Assembly: GCA_025351825.1 (NCBI GenBank)
Contig: JANXVE010000121.1
Coordinates: forward strand, 38,453-102,452
Direction: 5' to 3'
DNA from: Chamaesiphon sp. 341R_metabat_111
Lineage (GTDB): Bacteria; Cyanobacteriota; Cyanobacteriia; Cyanobacteriales; Chamaesiphonaceae
Length of the DNA stretch: 64,000 nt
Part shown: positions 37,705 through 47,312 of the stretch, one piece after another
Position numbering within the stretch: the first letter of the stretch is position 1
Layout of the letters: each line of letters starts with the position of its first letter
The notes under the pieces: generated by a model
What the model was told of the DNA's origin: nothing
The model's database searches: none
Seen by the model: only the letters and a program-made list of their open reading frames with translations
Position numbers and translations under genes: made by a program

Positions 37705-38121
37705 TTATACGGTAGTAGTATTCATCAATTTTGACAGTTCACTCAGCAAGTTTTCTTGTTCTTGACTGAGAACTTGTAACCTGTCGATAATTTGCTCACT
37801 CCGCTCTGAGTGTGACTGTGAAATTAATTTAGATTCTAACTGTTTACCACTAGAATTGTTGTGCCCAAATCCGCGCTGGATCGAGTTCCAGAATAGCCTC
37901 ACAACTGGCTGAAGCAGTTTAAATGGGGTCGTGAGTACAAATAGCCAAATTTGCTCGATCCCGCGCCCTACTGCCTTAAATAGCCCCCACAGCGAGAAGA
38001 TTGCGAGTAATAGCAATCCTAGACTTGGTAATGGGTGTGAAACAATCCAAGCTAGATATGCATGTGCTGCTAGCCATTGGGTGAAATAGCTGGTGATGGC
38101 ATGTTCGATCGATATATCCAT
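37705..38121 (-). CDS. small membrane protein of unknown function
   Basis: Two hydrophobic segments (about residues 18-45 and 55-75) are followed by a coiled-coil-like C terminus (DRLQVLSQEQENLLSELSKL). No family is recognised. It lies between recQ and hemA on the same strand, in a region with runs of TAATTGATAATTAATAAT-type repeats just upstream (38128-38160). Confidence 0.6.
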   Translation of the reverse strand: MDISIEHAITSYFTQWLAAHAYLAWIVSHPLPSLGLLLLAIFSLWGLFKAVGRGIEQIWLFVLTTPFKLLQPVVRLFWNSIQRGFGHNNSSGKQLESKLISQSHSERSEQIIDRLQVLSQEQENLLSELSKLMNTTTV

Positions 38122-38266
38122 TTGAATTAATTAATAATTGATAATTAATAATTAATAATTGGGCTTTTACAAGATGTGGATTTAGACCCATTATTTTCGT
38201 CAACGCAGGGTGTATTATGGCGTTAGCGCGAACGCACAAACATATCAACAATTCACCATCCACCAA

Positions 38267-39565
38267 TTAACCATTAGTATTGGCACTAATTTGTTCGCTA
38301 TCGAGATTAAATAATACCTGAATGGTTTGAAGAGCCTTGCGGCGGGTATCGATGTCTTCTTGAGCGCGGAGCTGCAAGAGGGGATCGTGGAGGATTTTAT
38401 TGATGATACCTTTGGTGAGGGCTTCGATCGCTTCTTGATGCCGTTCGCCAAATTCAGCTCCGAGTCTGGATAGGGCTTTTTCCAATTCTTGGGTGCGGAT
38501 ATTTTCCATTTTATCGCGCAAGCAGTTCATGGTGGGCACTGTTTCGAGTAATTGCCACCAGGTATCAAAGTTACCGACTTCCTCGTCGAGGATGCCTTCG
38601 GCTTCTTGCGCCATTTGTTGGCGGCGTTCCTGATTTTGAGCGACGACGGCTTTGAGATCGTCTACGTTGAAGGCTTGAATATTGGTGAGGGTGTTGACAT
38701 CACTATGGACGTTGCGCGGTACGGAGATGTCGAAAATCATCAGAGAGTGATGCGGATCTAGAACTGCGGCTAGTTGAGCTGCGTTTAATAATGGCTCTGT
38801 AGCAGAGGTGCTAGTAAAAACGATCGTGGAAGTAGAAATCGCCGTCATCATTTCCGTCATCGGTTGGAGTTGAAGATCGATCTGGGTGAACATGCCCTTT
38901 AGTTCTTCAGCCCGTTTGGTCGATCGATTCAAGATGGTAATATCTGTAGAACCCTTGGAGATCAGATGTTGTACCAATAATCTGGACATCTTACCCGCGC
39001 CCAAAATCGCCACCCGATGATTGGCAAAATTGCCTACTTTCATGTGGGCTAGTTCTACCGCTGCCGAACTAATCGATACTGCACCAGTGCCGATACTAGT
39101 CTCGGTGCGGACTCGTTTCCCAGCAGTCAAAGCTTGCCTAAATAATCGATTGAGAATTGGTCCCATGCCTTGGTACTGCTGGCCAATTTTTTGGGTTTGT
39201 TTGACTTGGGCGAGGATCTGTCCTTCACCGAGTACGAGACTATCTAATCCTCCAGATACCCGCATCAGGTGCATCACAGCATCTTTGTGCAAGAGGATAA
39301 ATAGGTGCTGGCGGAGATCTTTGAGTGGGATCTTGCTAAATTCGGCTAGAAATTGGATCGCATCTTGGACACCTCGATCGGCTGTGGGTGAGACAATATA
39401 AATTTCCAGGCGATTGCAAGTGCTGAGAATCGTCGCTTCTTTGATGTGGGGATAATTGCAGAGGGTTTGAATCGCTGCTTCCATCTGCGTATCGGGAACA
39501 CTGAGTTTTTCACGGATGTCTACAGGTGCGGTTTTGTGACTCAAACCGATAACAGCAATATTCAT
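38267..39565 (-). CDS. hemA: glutamyl-tRNA reductase
   Basis: First committed enzyme of tetrapyrrole synthesis: reduces glutamyl-tRNA to glutamate-1-semialdehyde. The N-terminal motif is [20 protein letters not shown], the nucleophilic cysteine is in [11 protein letters not shown], and the NADPH domain has [16 protein letters not shown] choose the ATG at 39565; an in-frame one at 39583 adds six residues. It is downstream of glpX on the same strand, a common cyanobacterial order. The 325-base gap contains repeats. Confidence 0.96.
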   Translation of the reverse strand: MNIAVIGLSHKTAPVDIREKLSVPDTQMEAAIQTLCNYPHIKEATILSTCNRLEIYIVSPTADRGVQDAIQFLAEFSKIPLKDLRQHLFILLHKDAVMHLMRVSGGLDSLVLGEGQILAQVKQTQKIGQQYQGMGPILNRLFRQALTAGKRVRTETSIGTGAVSISSAAVELAHMKVGNFANHRVAILGAGKMSRLLVQHLISKGSTDITILNRSTKRAEELKGMFTQIDLQLQPMTEMMTAISTSTIVFTSTSATEPLLNAAQLAAVLDPHHSLMIFDISVPRNVHSDVNTLTNIQAFNVDDLKAVVAQNQERRQQMAQEAEGILDEEVGNFDTWWQLLETVPTMNCLRDKMENIRTQELEKALSRLGAEFGERHQEAIEALTKGIINKILHDPLLQLRAQEDIDTRRKALQTIQVLFNLDSEQISANTNG

Positions 39566-39583
39566 GTCTACTCCGCGTTCCAA

Positions 39584-39908
39584 AAATGAGGATTTTTAAA
39601 GTGTTGGTTAAGTTACAGATAGTTGACCGGAGTTAATGCACAATGAGTGCGATCGGTGTTATCTCTGACAATAAGCACAGCTTCTTTATTTTAGATATGT
39701 CGCCAATCTTCTGGCAATATTTGCGGCTTGTAAATGGTTTGTTATGGTTCTTTACGGGAGGAGGTGCAGCGGATATCTACCCACCCTAACGGGCACCCCT
39801 GTCTTGTCGGTTTTTTATTCGGGGGGAACCCCCGAATAAAACCGCCGCTCCTTGGAGGGGATTTTCCACGCTTTAAGCTAAACCACTAAACCGCTAAACC
39901 ACCAGAAA
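39584..39908. other. 325-base glpX-hemA intergenic region with nested palindromes
   Basis: No gene. Contents are the hemA upstream region (39584-39760) and a family B element (39770-39860) interrupted by a perfect palindrome. Just left of the glpX stop are CTAAACCACTAAACCGCTAA-type repeats. Confidence 0.7.
39770..39858. repeat. family B element with a nested palindrome
   Basis: CTACCCACCCTAACGGGCAC marks the left side of a family B unit and CTCCTTGGAGGGGATTTT the right. Between them lies an insert (about 39800-39846) with arms CGGTTTT...ATTCGGGGG and CCCCCGAATAAAACCG around GAA. Without the insert the two sides join as in the copy at 26769. The insert thus looks like a second small palindrome that landed in the first. 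Confidence 0.75.
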
Positions 39909-40946
39909 CTAGTGAAGATTTACAGTCTGAGGTTGACCAACCATGTGAATGGTGTCAACGAAGCGAGCAGTTTTGGACTGGCTAGAAATAACTAGGGTAT
40001 GAGTCCGCGCGCCACCTTTGAAGAAGCGAACACCGTCCATGATGTTGCCAGAAGTGATACCAGTACCAGCGAAGAGAACGTTTTCGCCACAAGCGAGTTC
40101 TTCAGCGGTATAGACTTTATCGGGGTCAGTGATACCCATCGATTTTAGGCGTTCGATATTCGCTTCTTTGCTCTCGCCAATCAAGCCAGTTTTGACAACT
40201 GCTGGATCGTAGATTAGCTGTCCTTGGAAGTGAGCACCCAAGCAACGGAGAGCTGCGGCGGAGATGACACCTTCAGGTGCGGCACCGATCCCCATGAGGG
40301 CGTGGATGTTGGTGCCAGCAAAGCCACAGTTGATGGCTGCGCCAACGTCACCGTCACTAATTAATGCTACACGAGCACCAGCGGCGCGGATTTCAGCAAT
40401 CAGCTCGTTGTGGCGTTCGCGTTTCATCACGACGACAACTAATTCATCGATCGGTAGATCGAGACACTCAGATAAGATTTTGAGGTTTTCGGTTGCAGAT
40501 TTATCGATATCTACTTTACCTTTAGCCGCAGGAGGTGCAGCGAGTTTCTTCATGTAGAAATCAGGTGCGGCAAACAATCCACCTTTTTCGGAGATTGCCA
40601 ATACAGCCATCGAACCAGGTTGTCCGTAGGCACACAGGTTGGTACCTTCGCACGGATCGACGGCGATGTCGATTTCGAGGAGTTCGTCGATCGTACAAAC
40701 ATCAGCGGCGTTAGGCTGAGAACAAATCCCGACTTCTTCACCGATAAATAACATGGGAGCGTCATCCCGCTCACCTTCACCGATCACGATCCTGCCGCGC
40801 ATGTGGATTTTATTCATCCGTTCGCGCATGGCTTCAACTGCAACACGATCGGCTTCATTTTTGTCGCCTTTACCCATCAAGCGTGCAGACGCGATCGCTG
40901 CTTGCTCGACTACTTCTATAATTTCTAAACCTAAAGTATTTTCCAC
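39909..40946 (-). CDS. glpX: class II fructose-1,6/sedoheptulose-1,7-bisphosphatase
   Basis: Calvin-cycle and gluconeogenic phosphatase; the cyanobacterial form dephosphorylates both bisphosphates. The 345 residues contain [33 protein letters not shown] (metal and substrate binding) and [19 protein letters not shown]. Full length. It is followed by hemA on the same strand. Confidence 0.96.
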   Translation of the reverse strand: MENTLGLEIIEVVEQAAIASARLMGKGDKNEADRVAVEAMRERMNKIHMRGRIVIGEGERDDAPMLFIGEEVGICSQPNAADVCTIDELLEIDIAVDPCEGTNLCAYGQPGSMAVLAISEKGGLFAAPDFYMKKLAAPPAAKGKVDIDKSATENLKILSECLDLPIDELVVVVMKRERHNELIAEIRAAGARVALISDGDVGAAINCGFAGTNIHALMGIGAAPEGVISAAALRCLGAHFQGQLIYDPAVVKTGLIGESKEANIERLKSMGITDPDKVYTAEELACGENVLFAGTGITSGNIMDGVRFFKGGARTHTLVISSQSKTARFVDTIHMVGQPQTVNLH

Positions 40947-41155
40947 TGCTAACGCGCTCCCAAGAAGCTGTATTTATAGGGATTTCAGTCTACAAGTCTA
41001 CCAGAGCGAGGGGACACATAAGTGGTTATCAAATTTTTATCGTGCTGAAATTTAGCCATCGTGACTAGTCTCAGTATTTTTGCCGATCGTGAAGTCGCGC
41101 AAACAAGTCTCGATCGCCTAGTATATAGTTACTGAGATCCTGGGTGAAATTTAGC

Positions 41156-42472
41156 ATGAAAATTCTGCATCTATCTGATATCCACATGGGCGGTGGCTTT
41201 GCTCACGGCAAGATTGACCCTGAAACTGGGTTTAATACACGTTTTCAAGATTTTGTCAAGTCTCTGTCACGATCGATCGATCGGGCAATATCAGAGCCAG
41301 TGGATCTAGTGCTATTTGGTGGGGATGCTTTTCCAGATGCGACACCTGCGCCCTATATTCAGCAAGCTTTTGCGCGAGAATTCTATCGACTGGTAGCGGC
41401 AAATATTCCCTTAGTACTGCTAGTCGGAAATCACGATCGACATGCTCAGGGACAGGGCGGAGCGAGTCTGTCGATCTATCGCTCGTTGGGCGTTCCAGGG
41501 ACGATCGTGGGGGATACGATCGATACACATACTATTGCTACTCGCAGTGGTGAGATTCAGATTATTACTTTGCCGTGGATCGATCGATCTACCCTGCTGA
41601 CTCGCGAGATCTCGGCGAGTCTATCAATTCTGGAAGTCAATCAATTACTGCTTGATAAGCTCCAGCCCAGAATTGAGGGTGAAATCCGTAAATTAGATCC
41701 AGCTTTGCCGACGATCGTTTTAGCCCATCTCATGGCAGATAATGCCACACTGGGCGCGGAAAAACTGTTAGCAGTCGGCAGAGGGTTTACGATTCCACTA
41801 TCCTTTCTGACTCGTGATTGCTTTGACTATGTAGCTCTGGGACATGTTCACCGTCACCAGAATTTGAACAAAACTAACGATCCTGCTGTTGTCTATCCAG
41901 GCAGTATCGAGCGGGTAGATTTTAGTGAGGAGAAAGAGGACAAGGGGTTTGTGATGGTGACAATCGAGCCAACTGTACAACCAGCTCCTAAAAACTTTGA
42001 GACTACCTGGGAATTTTGTCCGCTACCCGTGCGAGAGTTTCGGACAATTAAAATCGATGTTTCTGAGAGTGAACAGCCCCAACGAGATATTGAAAAAGTG
42101 ATCGCCAAAGTAGAAATCGCTGATGTAGTCGTACGATTAATTTATCAGATCGGTCCCGATCGAGTTGAATTGGTAAATACTGCGGCTCTGCATGAGGCTT
42201 TGGGCAGCGCACATCACTACACGATTCAGGCTGAATTAATCAGTCAATTGAGCCGTCCTCGCTTGCCCGAACTGGGCTGTAGCGTCGGCGATCCGATGGT
42301 AGCTCTGTCTACCTATCTCGAAAATCGCCCCGATTTGGCAAGTATTGCTAAGGAAATGATTGCGGCTGCTAATGAGCTACTGGCTGGCGATGGATTGTCC
42401 GCGCATCTTGCCGCAGATGTAGTTTTATTAGATGTTGAATCATCTGCGGATGCTCAACTAACGTTGTTATGA
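41156..42472 (+). CDS. SbcD-like metallophosphoesterase (DNA exonuclease subunit)
   Basis: Calcineurin-like phosphoesterase with the SbcD/Mre11 order of metal motifs: LHLSDIHMGG, LFGGDAFPD, LVGNHDRHA, LAHLM and LGHVHRHQN. The C-terminal half fits the capping domain of SbcD. I use the ATG giving MKILHLSDIHMGG; an in-frame GTG four codons earlier also opens the frame. No sbcC gene is adjacent in this window, so the ATPase partner must be encoded elsewhere. Confidence 0.85.
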   Translation: MKILHLSDIHMGGGFAHGKIDPETGFNTRFQDFVKSLSRSIDRAISEPVDLVLFGGDAFPDATPAPYIQQAFAREFYRLVAANIPLVLLVGNHDRHAQGQGGASLSIYRSLGVPGTIVGDTIDTHTIATRSGEIQIITLPWIDRSTLLTREISASLSILEVNQLLLDKLQPRIEGEIRKLDPALPTIVLAHLMADNATLGAEKLLAVGRGFTIPLSFLTRDCFDYVALGHVHRHQNLNKTNDPAVVYPGSIERVDFSEEKEDKGFVMVTIEPTVQPAPKNFETTWEFCPLPVREFRTIKIDVSESEQPQRDIEKVIAKVEIADVVVRLIYQIGPDRVELVNTAALHEALGSAHHYTIQAELISQLSRPRLPELGCSVGDPMVALSTYLENRPDLASIAKEMIAAANELLAGDGLSAHLAADVVLLDVESSADAQLTLL

Positions 42473-42518
42473 CTTAGTTCACATCTTGCACTAATACACA
42501 CTGATTAGTACTAAGCGT

Positions 42519-42592
42519 AGATCTAGGGTACCCACGAGGGGCACCCCTACAAGTTATCTGTAGGCGTGCCCTTCATGGGTACCCGAAGATCT
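42519..42592. repeat. palindromic element, family A
   Basis: AGATCTAGGGTACCCACGAG, then GGGCACCCCTACA...CTGTAGGCGTGCCC, ending TGGGTACCCGAAGATCTGCG. It matches the 35252 element at most positions and shares the left flank TCACATCTTGCACTAATAC. It lies in the 301-base gap between the SbcD-like and kinase genes; the rest of that gap (42593-42773) should hold the kinase promoter and shows no clear motif. Confidence 0.88.
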
Positions 42593-42773
42593 GCGCTTGG
42601 TACTTCCCACACATCAATCGACTCAAACCCAGCCGTTTAGCTTAACTAATCGGCATGGCAGTATAGAATCAACGGTTAAATATCGATCGTGCTAAGATGT
42701 TACGCAATGTTAGAACCGACATTGCGGTTAACTGTTGTATTTTCGATCGCTGTAAGTTGAGCCAGTACATTGT

Positions 42774-45020
42774 ATGTTACCAATTGCCATAGACAGTCTT
42801 TTACAGCAACGTTACCGCATCCTCAGTATGCTCGGAGAAGGTAGGTTTGGACGGACATATCTGGCAGCAGATCGCGGGCGTGGCGATGTCTACTGTGCGA
42901 TCGAAGAACTCGCACCTTTCGCCCAGTTTTCCAGTGCTGTAGCCAAAGCAAAAGAGATCTTCAAAAAAGAAGCAACGCTGCTTTATCAACTTCAGCATTC
43001 CCAGGTACCGCGCTTCTGGACGACAGTTGAAGATCTAGATCGGCTGTTATTGATTCGAGACTATATTCCTGGCAAGACTTATCGAGAGCTGTTGGACGAT
43101 CGTCGCAATGTCGGTAGAACGTTTAGTGAGTCAGAAGTTTGCCAATTTTTGCTAGAAATATTACCAGTGATTGGGTATATCCATAGCAAAGGTACGATTC
43201 ATCGCGATCTTTCCCCAGAGCATATTGTCTGTCGGGATGAGGATAGGCTGCCAGTACCGATCGATTTTGGAGTTGTCAAAGAATTTGCCAACAAACTCCA
43301 GCTTACTCAAGATAGTCCAAGGATCGCGATCGGTCAACCAGGTTATGCCCCGATCGAACAACTCCAGCATGGACGAGTTTATCCCAATAGTGACCTTTAC
43401 ACACTGGGCGTTACCGCAATTGTCCTGCTGACAGGCAAAGAACCTAGTGCGCTATTTGAAGGCGACAAGATCGACTGGGCATGGCGGAAGTGGACAGAAA
43501 TCGATGACGGCTTTGCCAATGTGCTGAGTCGGATGTTGAGCTACCAGCCAAATGACAGGTATCAATCAGCGATCGAAGTCGAGCAAGATCTTCAGGCACT
43601 AAGTATCGCACCAATCCCAATCGACGAAAAATTTCAGGATGGAGAAGATGGGTTTAACCCGCTCTCACCTGCGGGTGTAGCCGCAGGTGCCAAGAACGCG
43701 TTCTCTGCTGTCAGCCGGATTCAAACTAAACTTACCAATCTCAATGTCAAGTCGATTTGGGAAAAGCCCCAAGTATTCATTCCAGTAGGCGTATTAATTT
43801 CGCTCCTAGCTGGTGCGGGTTCTTGGTTTGCAGTCACTAATTTGCTCCGACAGCCACAAGCTGTAGAAGAGCCAGTAGCAGTTGTGCCGCCCCCCAAGCA
43901 AATCGACTTCAATAACCCCACAATTCCAACTGATGCTGGTACTTCCGGCACTTCCACTCCTGGCGATACGATTCAGCCGGAAATGGATCGCCCGATCGAG
44001 AAAGAGGGTAAAATTGAGGCGAATACTCCAGTTCGATACAAAATTCCGGCCATCGCAGGGACAAATCTCGATATTCAGATCGTGCCCCTAACGGCTCAAA
44101 CTATCGATCCAAGTAAGCCAGTACTGTCGATCGATCCGACTTTACCATTAACTAGCTCCAGCCCGATCGCTGCAAAAGATCTCAAATCTAAAAAGCTCCC
44201 AGTTCCAGTAGCTACACCAATGGCGGCTCAAGTGCTGATGACCATTATCTCACCTACAGGTGTGCCGATCGATGACAAATCCGATCGAGTAGTGGGTTGG
44301 CGCGGACAGCTCACTTCATCAGGTGATTATACGATCGAACTCCGGCCCATTAAGGGCTTAACTGGGACTTTTCCTTACAAACTGAGTGTGACTCAACTAT
44401 CAGTTACACCTGGCTCGGCTCCGCTCAATACCAGTCCCAACCCAGCCGGATCGACAACACCCGAATCGACAGCACCATTGGGTGTGCCCATTCCGATTGG
44501 TGGTACTGGCTTGAAAGCAATTCCAGCTAGCCCCGAAAACATCATTCCCACTAACGATCTACCTACTTTCACCCCCGTTCCAATTCCAGATCGGGTACCT
44601 ACCGTTACCCCCAGTGCTGCCCCAACCGAGCCAGAACGTCCGGTTCGTCAACGCAGACGCAAGCCAGTCGTCGAACAAACCAGCCCTCAAGTAAGACGCG
44701 AACGAGTCGATGCCAACGAGGACGAAACTCCCCGCACCCGTCGCAGACGCAGAGTTACCTCCAGTGAGGAAGACGCAACTCCAACTCCACGTAGACGCAA
44801 AATCACCTCAAACGAGGAAGATTCAACTCCAGCTCCACGCAAACGGCGAAGTCGTCCCGCTAATTCAGAAGAGCAGCAACAGCCAATCCCTGTCGCAAAA
44901 CCAAATCTAGGCGACAATGGTACAGGCAACACCCCGCCGAAGGAAGAACGAGTGCCGATTGCAGTACCCGAAGCTAAGAAGCCGATTCCGCCAGCTAGTG
45001 GTGAGATTGACACTAATTAG
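42774..45020 (+). CDS. membrane-anchored serine/threonine kinase-like protein, degenerate active site
   Basis: The N-terminal 280 residues have a Hanks-type kinase fold: the glycine loop LGEGRFGRTYL (G21, G23, G26), the HRD aspartate D145 (TIHRDLSPEH) and DFG at 164-166. The ATP-binding lysine is replaced: CAIEELAPF has glutamate at 44 where relatives have VIKEF. The catalytic-loop asparagine is H150. A transmembrane segment lies at about 333-354. An extracytoplasmic region includes a beta-rich module (about 410-545) and a C terminus with alternating RRRRR and SSEED/SNEED units (about 625-705). Catalytic activity is therefore doubtful. Confidence 0.87.
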   Translation: MLPIAIDSLLQQRYRILSMLGEGRFGRTYLAADRGRGDVYCAIEELAPFAQFSSAVAKAKEIFKKEATLLYQLQHSQVPRFWTTVEDLDRLLLIRDYIPGKTYRELLDDRRNVGRTFSESEVCQFLLEILPVIGYIHSKGTIHRDLSPEHIVCRDEDRLPVPIDFGVVKEFANKLQLTQDSPRIAIGQPGYAPIEQLQHGRVYPNSDLYTLGVTAIVLLTGKEPSALFEGDKIDWAWRKWTEIDDGFANVLSRMLSYQPNDRYQSAIEVEQDLQALSIAPIPIDEKFQDGEDGFNPLSPAGVAAGAKNAFSAVSRIQTKLTNLNVKSIWEKPQVFIPVGVLISLLAGAGSWFAVTNLLRQPQAVEEPVAVVPPPKQIDFNNPTIPTDAGTSGTSTPGDTIQPEMDRPIEKEGKIEANTPVRYKIPAIAGTNLDIQIVPLTAQTIDPSKPVLSIDPTLPLTSSSPIAAKDLKSKKLPVPVATPMAAQVLMTIISPTGVPIDDKSDRVVGWRGQLTSSGDYTIELRPIKGLTGTFPYKLSVTQLSVTPGSAPLNTSPNPAGSTTPESTAPLGVPIPIGGTGLKAIPASPENIIPTNDLPTFTPVPIPDRVPTVTPSAAPTEPERPVRQRRRKPVVEQTSPQVRRERVDANEDETPRTRRRRRVTSSEEDATPTPRRRKITSNEEDSTPAPRKRRSRPANSEEQQQPIPVAKPNLGDNGTGNTPPKEERVPIAVPEAKKPIPPASGEIDTN

Positions 45021-45023
45021 ATA

Positions 45024-45216
45024 GGGGGACGGGGCAACGGGGCGACGGGGCAACGGGGCGACGGGGCAACGGGGCGACGGGGCGACGGGGCAACGGGGCG
45101 ACGGAGCAACGGAGCAACGGGGCAACGGAGCAACGGGGCAACGGGGCAACGGGGCGACGGGGCAACGGGGCGACGGAGCAACGGGGCAACGGAGCAACGG
45201 GGCAACGGGGCAACGG
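45024..45216. repeat. octamer minisatellite (GGGGCAAC)n
   Basis: About 24 tandem copies of an eight-base unit that varies among GGGGCAAC, GGGGCGAC and GGAGCAAC. It begins directly after the kinase stop codon. A second C-rich tract (CGCTCCCACACTCCCGCGCC and similar) follows at 45240-45300. The minus strand has open frames across it only because eight is not a multiple of three; I do not take them as genes. Confidence 0.9.
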
Positions 45217-45308
45217 ATCAAAAAGTATCGCCATCGCCAGCCCCCGCGCTCCCACACTCCCGCGCCCCCATGCTCCCGCGCCCCACACCCCCCACACCCA
45301 TCAAAAGA

Positions 45309-46010
45309 ATGCTCCTAATCACCAGTACCGACACCGACGCGGGTAAAACCGTATTAACGGCAGCATTAGCTGCTTATGCTAAGAAATATCATTCGCGGCA
45401 AAGATGGGGCATTCTCAAGCCGATTCAGTGTGGTGTGGGCGATCGAGAGTTCTATGCTAGGGTATTTGGCGGCACGATCCAGGTGGTCAATCCGATTTAT
45501 CTAGAACACCCGCTGGCACCACCGATTGCGGCAACTGAAGCGGGTGTCCAAATCGATCTGGGGATGGCTTGGCAAGCTCTGACAAAAATGCGTCAGCAGC
45601 ATGATTTTGTACTGGTTGAATCGGCAGGTGGCTTGGGTACTCCCGTTACTGAGGAGCTAGTGGTGGCAGACTTGGCGAGAGAGTGGCGACTACCAGCGGT
45701 ATTGGTAGTACCAGTTAAGCTGGGATCGATCGGATTGGCTGTAGCAAATGTCGCCCTGGCAAAGCAATACAACGTACAACTGCGGGGAATCGTCCTCAAC
45801 TGCACTCAGCCGCTCTCACCCGCAGAAATTGCCAACCTTGCGCCAGCAGAATTGATTCAATCGCTCACAAGGACACCCGTGATTGGCTGTCTGCCCTATC
45901 TCCAGGATCTTTACGATCTGGAATTATTAGCTGCTGCTGCTGCCGATCTAGAACTGGAAGTGCTACTACCAGAGCTAGCTGCTGATTACTCGTTGACGAC
46001 TGTTGCCTGA
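45309..46010 (+). CDS. bioD: dethiobiotin synthetase
   Basis: Penultimate step of biotin synthesis: ATP-dependent ring closure of DAPA with CO2. The N-terminal P-loop is ITSTDTDAGKTVLTAALAA, and the VESAGGLGTPV and VVPVKLGSIG motifs match the family. I choose the ATG at 45309 (MLLITSTDTD); an upstream in-frame ATG at 45270 would only add a proline-rich stretch from the C-rich repeat. The gene is complete, with the stop 55 bases before trmD on the same strand. Confidence 0.93.
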   Translation: MLLITSTDTDAGKTVLTAALAAYAKKYHSRQRWGILKPIQCGVGDREFYARVFGGTIQVVNPIYLEHPLAPPIAATEAGVQIDLGMAWQALTKMRQQHDFVLVESAGGLGTPVTEELVVADLAREWRLPAVLVVPVKLGSIGLAVANVALAKQYNVQLRGIVLNCTQPLSPAEIANLAPAELIQSLTRTPVIGCLPYLQDLYDLELLAAAAADLELEVLLPELAADYSLTTVA

Positions 46011-46070
46011 AGATGTGACCAGTAGCAACTTGGGTTAGAATAAGCACACATTCGATCGATCTTTTTGCCC

Positions 46071-46784
46071 GTGCGTTTTGACATCATCACTCTTTTTCCC
46101 GAATTTTTCACATCCCCACTCGGCTGTGGATTACTCAGCAAAGCCCTCGCCAAAGAGATTGCCTCGGTACATCTAACCAATCCGCGCGACTTTACGATCG
46201 ATCGACACCACAAGGTCGATGATGAGTCCTATGGGGGCGGTGTGGGGATGGTGATGAAGCCAGAACCCATCTTTGCAGCGGTTGAATCGTTACCTGTATT
46301 GCCACGGCGACAGGTGCTATTTATGAGTCCTCAGGGTGAGAAGATCGATCGAGCCTTGTTTGAAGAATTGCGATACAACTATGACCAACTGGTGATCGTT
46401 TGCGGTCATTATGAAGGAATTGACGAGCGGGTAATGAATATTGTGGACAGGGAAATTTCCCTCGGTGATTTTGTGCTCACTTGTGGCGAGATTCCCGCGC
46501 TGACTTTGATTAATGGAATTACACGGCTGCTACCTGGAACTGTTGGTAAAGTCGAATCACTAAAAACAGATAGTTTTGAAGATGGGTTGCTCGATTATCA
46601 GCACTATACTCGCCCCGCCGAATTTCGGGGTTGGCGGGTACCTGAAGTCTTAATGTCTGGAAATCATGAGAAAATTGCCCAGTGGCGACATCAGCAACAA
46701 CTCGATCGAACTCAATCCAAACGTCCCGATCTTTATGCTCAATGGTTGAAAGCTAAAAACATGGAAAAACCTCCTCTAAATTAG
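46071..46784 (+). CDS. trmD: tRNA (guanine37-N1)-methyltransferase
   Basis: Methylates G37 next to the anticodon to prevent frameshifting. The trefoil-knot SPOUT fold shows in YGGGVGMVMKPEP, MSPQGEKIDRALFEEL, VCGHYEGIDERV and DFVLTCGEIPALTLING. I choose GTG at 46071 (MRFDIITLFPEFF); a TTG two codons earlier is also in frame. It is not next to the ribosomal genes rpsP and rplS, which are absent here. Confidence 0.95.
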   Translation: MRFDIITLFPEFFTSPLGCGLLSKALAKEIASVHLTNPRDFTIDRHHKVDDESYGGGVGMVMKPEPIFAAVESLPVLPRRQVLFMSPQGEKIDRALFEELRYNYDQLVIVCGHYEGIDERVMNIVDREISLGDFVLTCGEIPALTLINGITRLLPGTVGKVESLKTDSFEDGLLDYQHYTRPAEFRGWRVPEVLMSGNHEKIAQWRHQQQLDRTQSKRPDLYAQWLKAKNMEKPPLN

Positions 46785-46803
46785 AGAAGGCTGTTGTTCA
46801 ATG

Positions 46804-46833
46804 AGCACATTCCAGTTAAATCTGGAATGTGCT
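46804..46833. terminator. bidirectional terminator after trmD
   Basis: A perfect 12-bp stem, AGCACATTCCAG with CTGGAATGTGCT, and a 6-base loop lie between the trmD stop and the convergent gene's stop. T-rich sequence on each side is modest (TCTAATT on plus). Confidence 0.7.
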
Positions 46834-46850
46834 TCTAATTGCTGTAAATC

Positions 46851-47312
46851 CTAGAACTTGAAGCCAGCACCAATTCTGACATTAGTAGTTGCATTGCTAG
46901 AGCTTAATGGTACGTCCAGTGCCGCTTTGAGGTCGATACTATCAGAGATACCAAAATCCGCACCACCAGTAAAGAAGGTGTCAGTACGACTGACACCACC
47001 GCCAGAAGTAACTGACACACCACCACCGAGGTAAGGAGTGAGTTGAAGTTTGCTAGAACGGCTCACATCGAAATCGTAAGTCAAAGATGCGCCGAATGCA
47101 GTTAAGCCATCGCGGAAGTATACTGCTGGACGAATTGAGAGATTATCACTAACCCCGAATCTGGAATCAACACCAATAGCAGTCTGACCGTTGCCGATCA
47201 ATAACAATGGTCCAACTGAATTGGTACCCATTCCGGCTCTAGCTGGAGCACTCATTGCCAGAGTAGCAATGGAGGAACAAATCATGACTAATGCGACGAT
47301 ATTCTTTTTCAT
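46851..47312 (-). CDS. small outer-membrane beta-barrel-like protein
   Basis: The 153 residues begin with a signal peptide (MKKNIVALVMICSSIATLAM, cleaved near SAPARAG). The mature part alternates polar and hydrophobic residues and ends GAGFKF, with a terminal phenylalanine as expected for a substrate of the outer-membrane insertion machinery. Glycine/serine-rich loops (GGGVSVTSGGGVS) are typical of small barrels. Function unknown. Confidence 0.75.
   Translation of the reverse strand: MKKNIVALVMICSSIATLAMSAPARAGMGTNSVGPLLLIGNGQTAIGVDSRFGVSDNLSIRPAVYFRDGLTAFGASLTYDFDVSRSSKLQLTPYLGGGVSVTSGGGVSRTDTFFTGGADFGISDSIDLKAALDVPLSSSNATTNVRIGAGFKF

Noticed and set aside
45013..45297. Long proline/arginine-rich minus-strand frames
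   Set aside because: They are translations of the octamer tandem repeat in three frames (PRCPVAPLP-type); open only because of the repeat.
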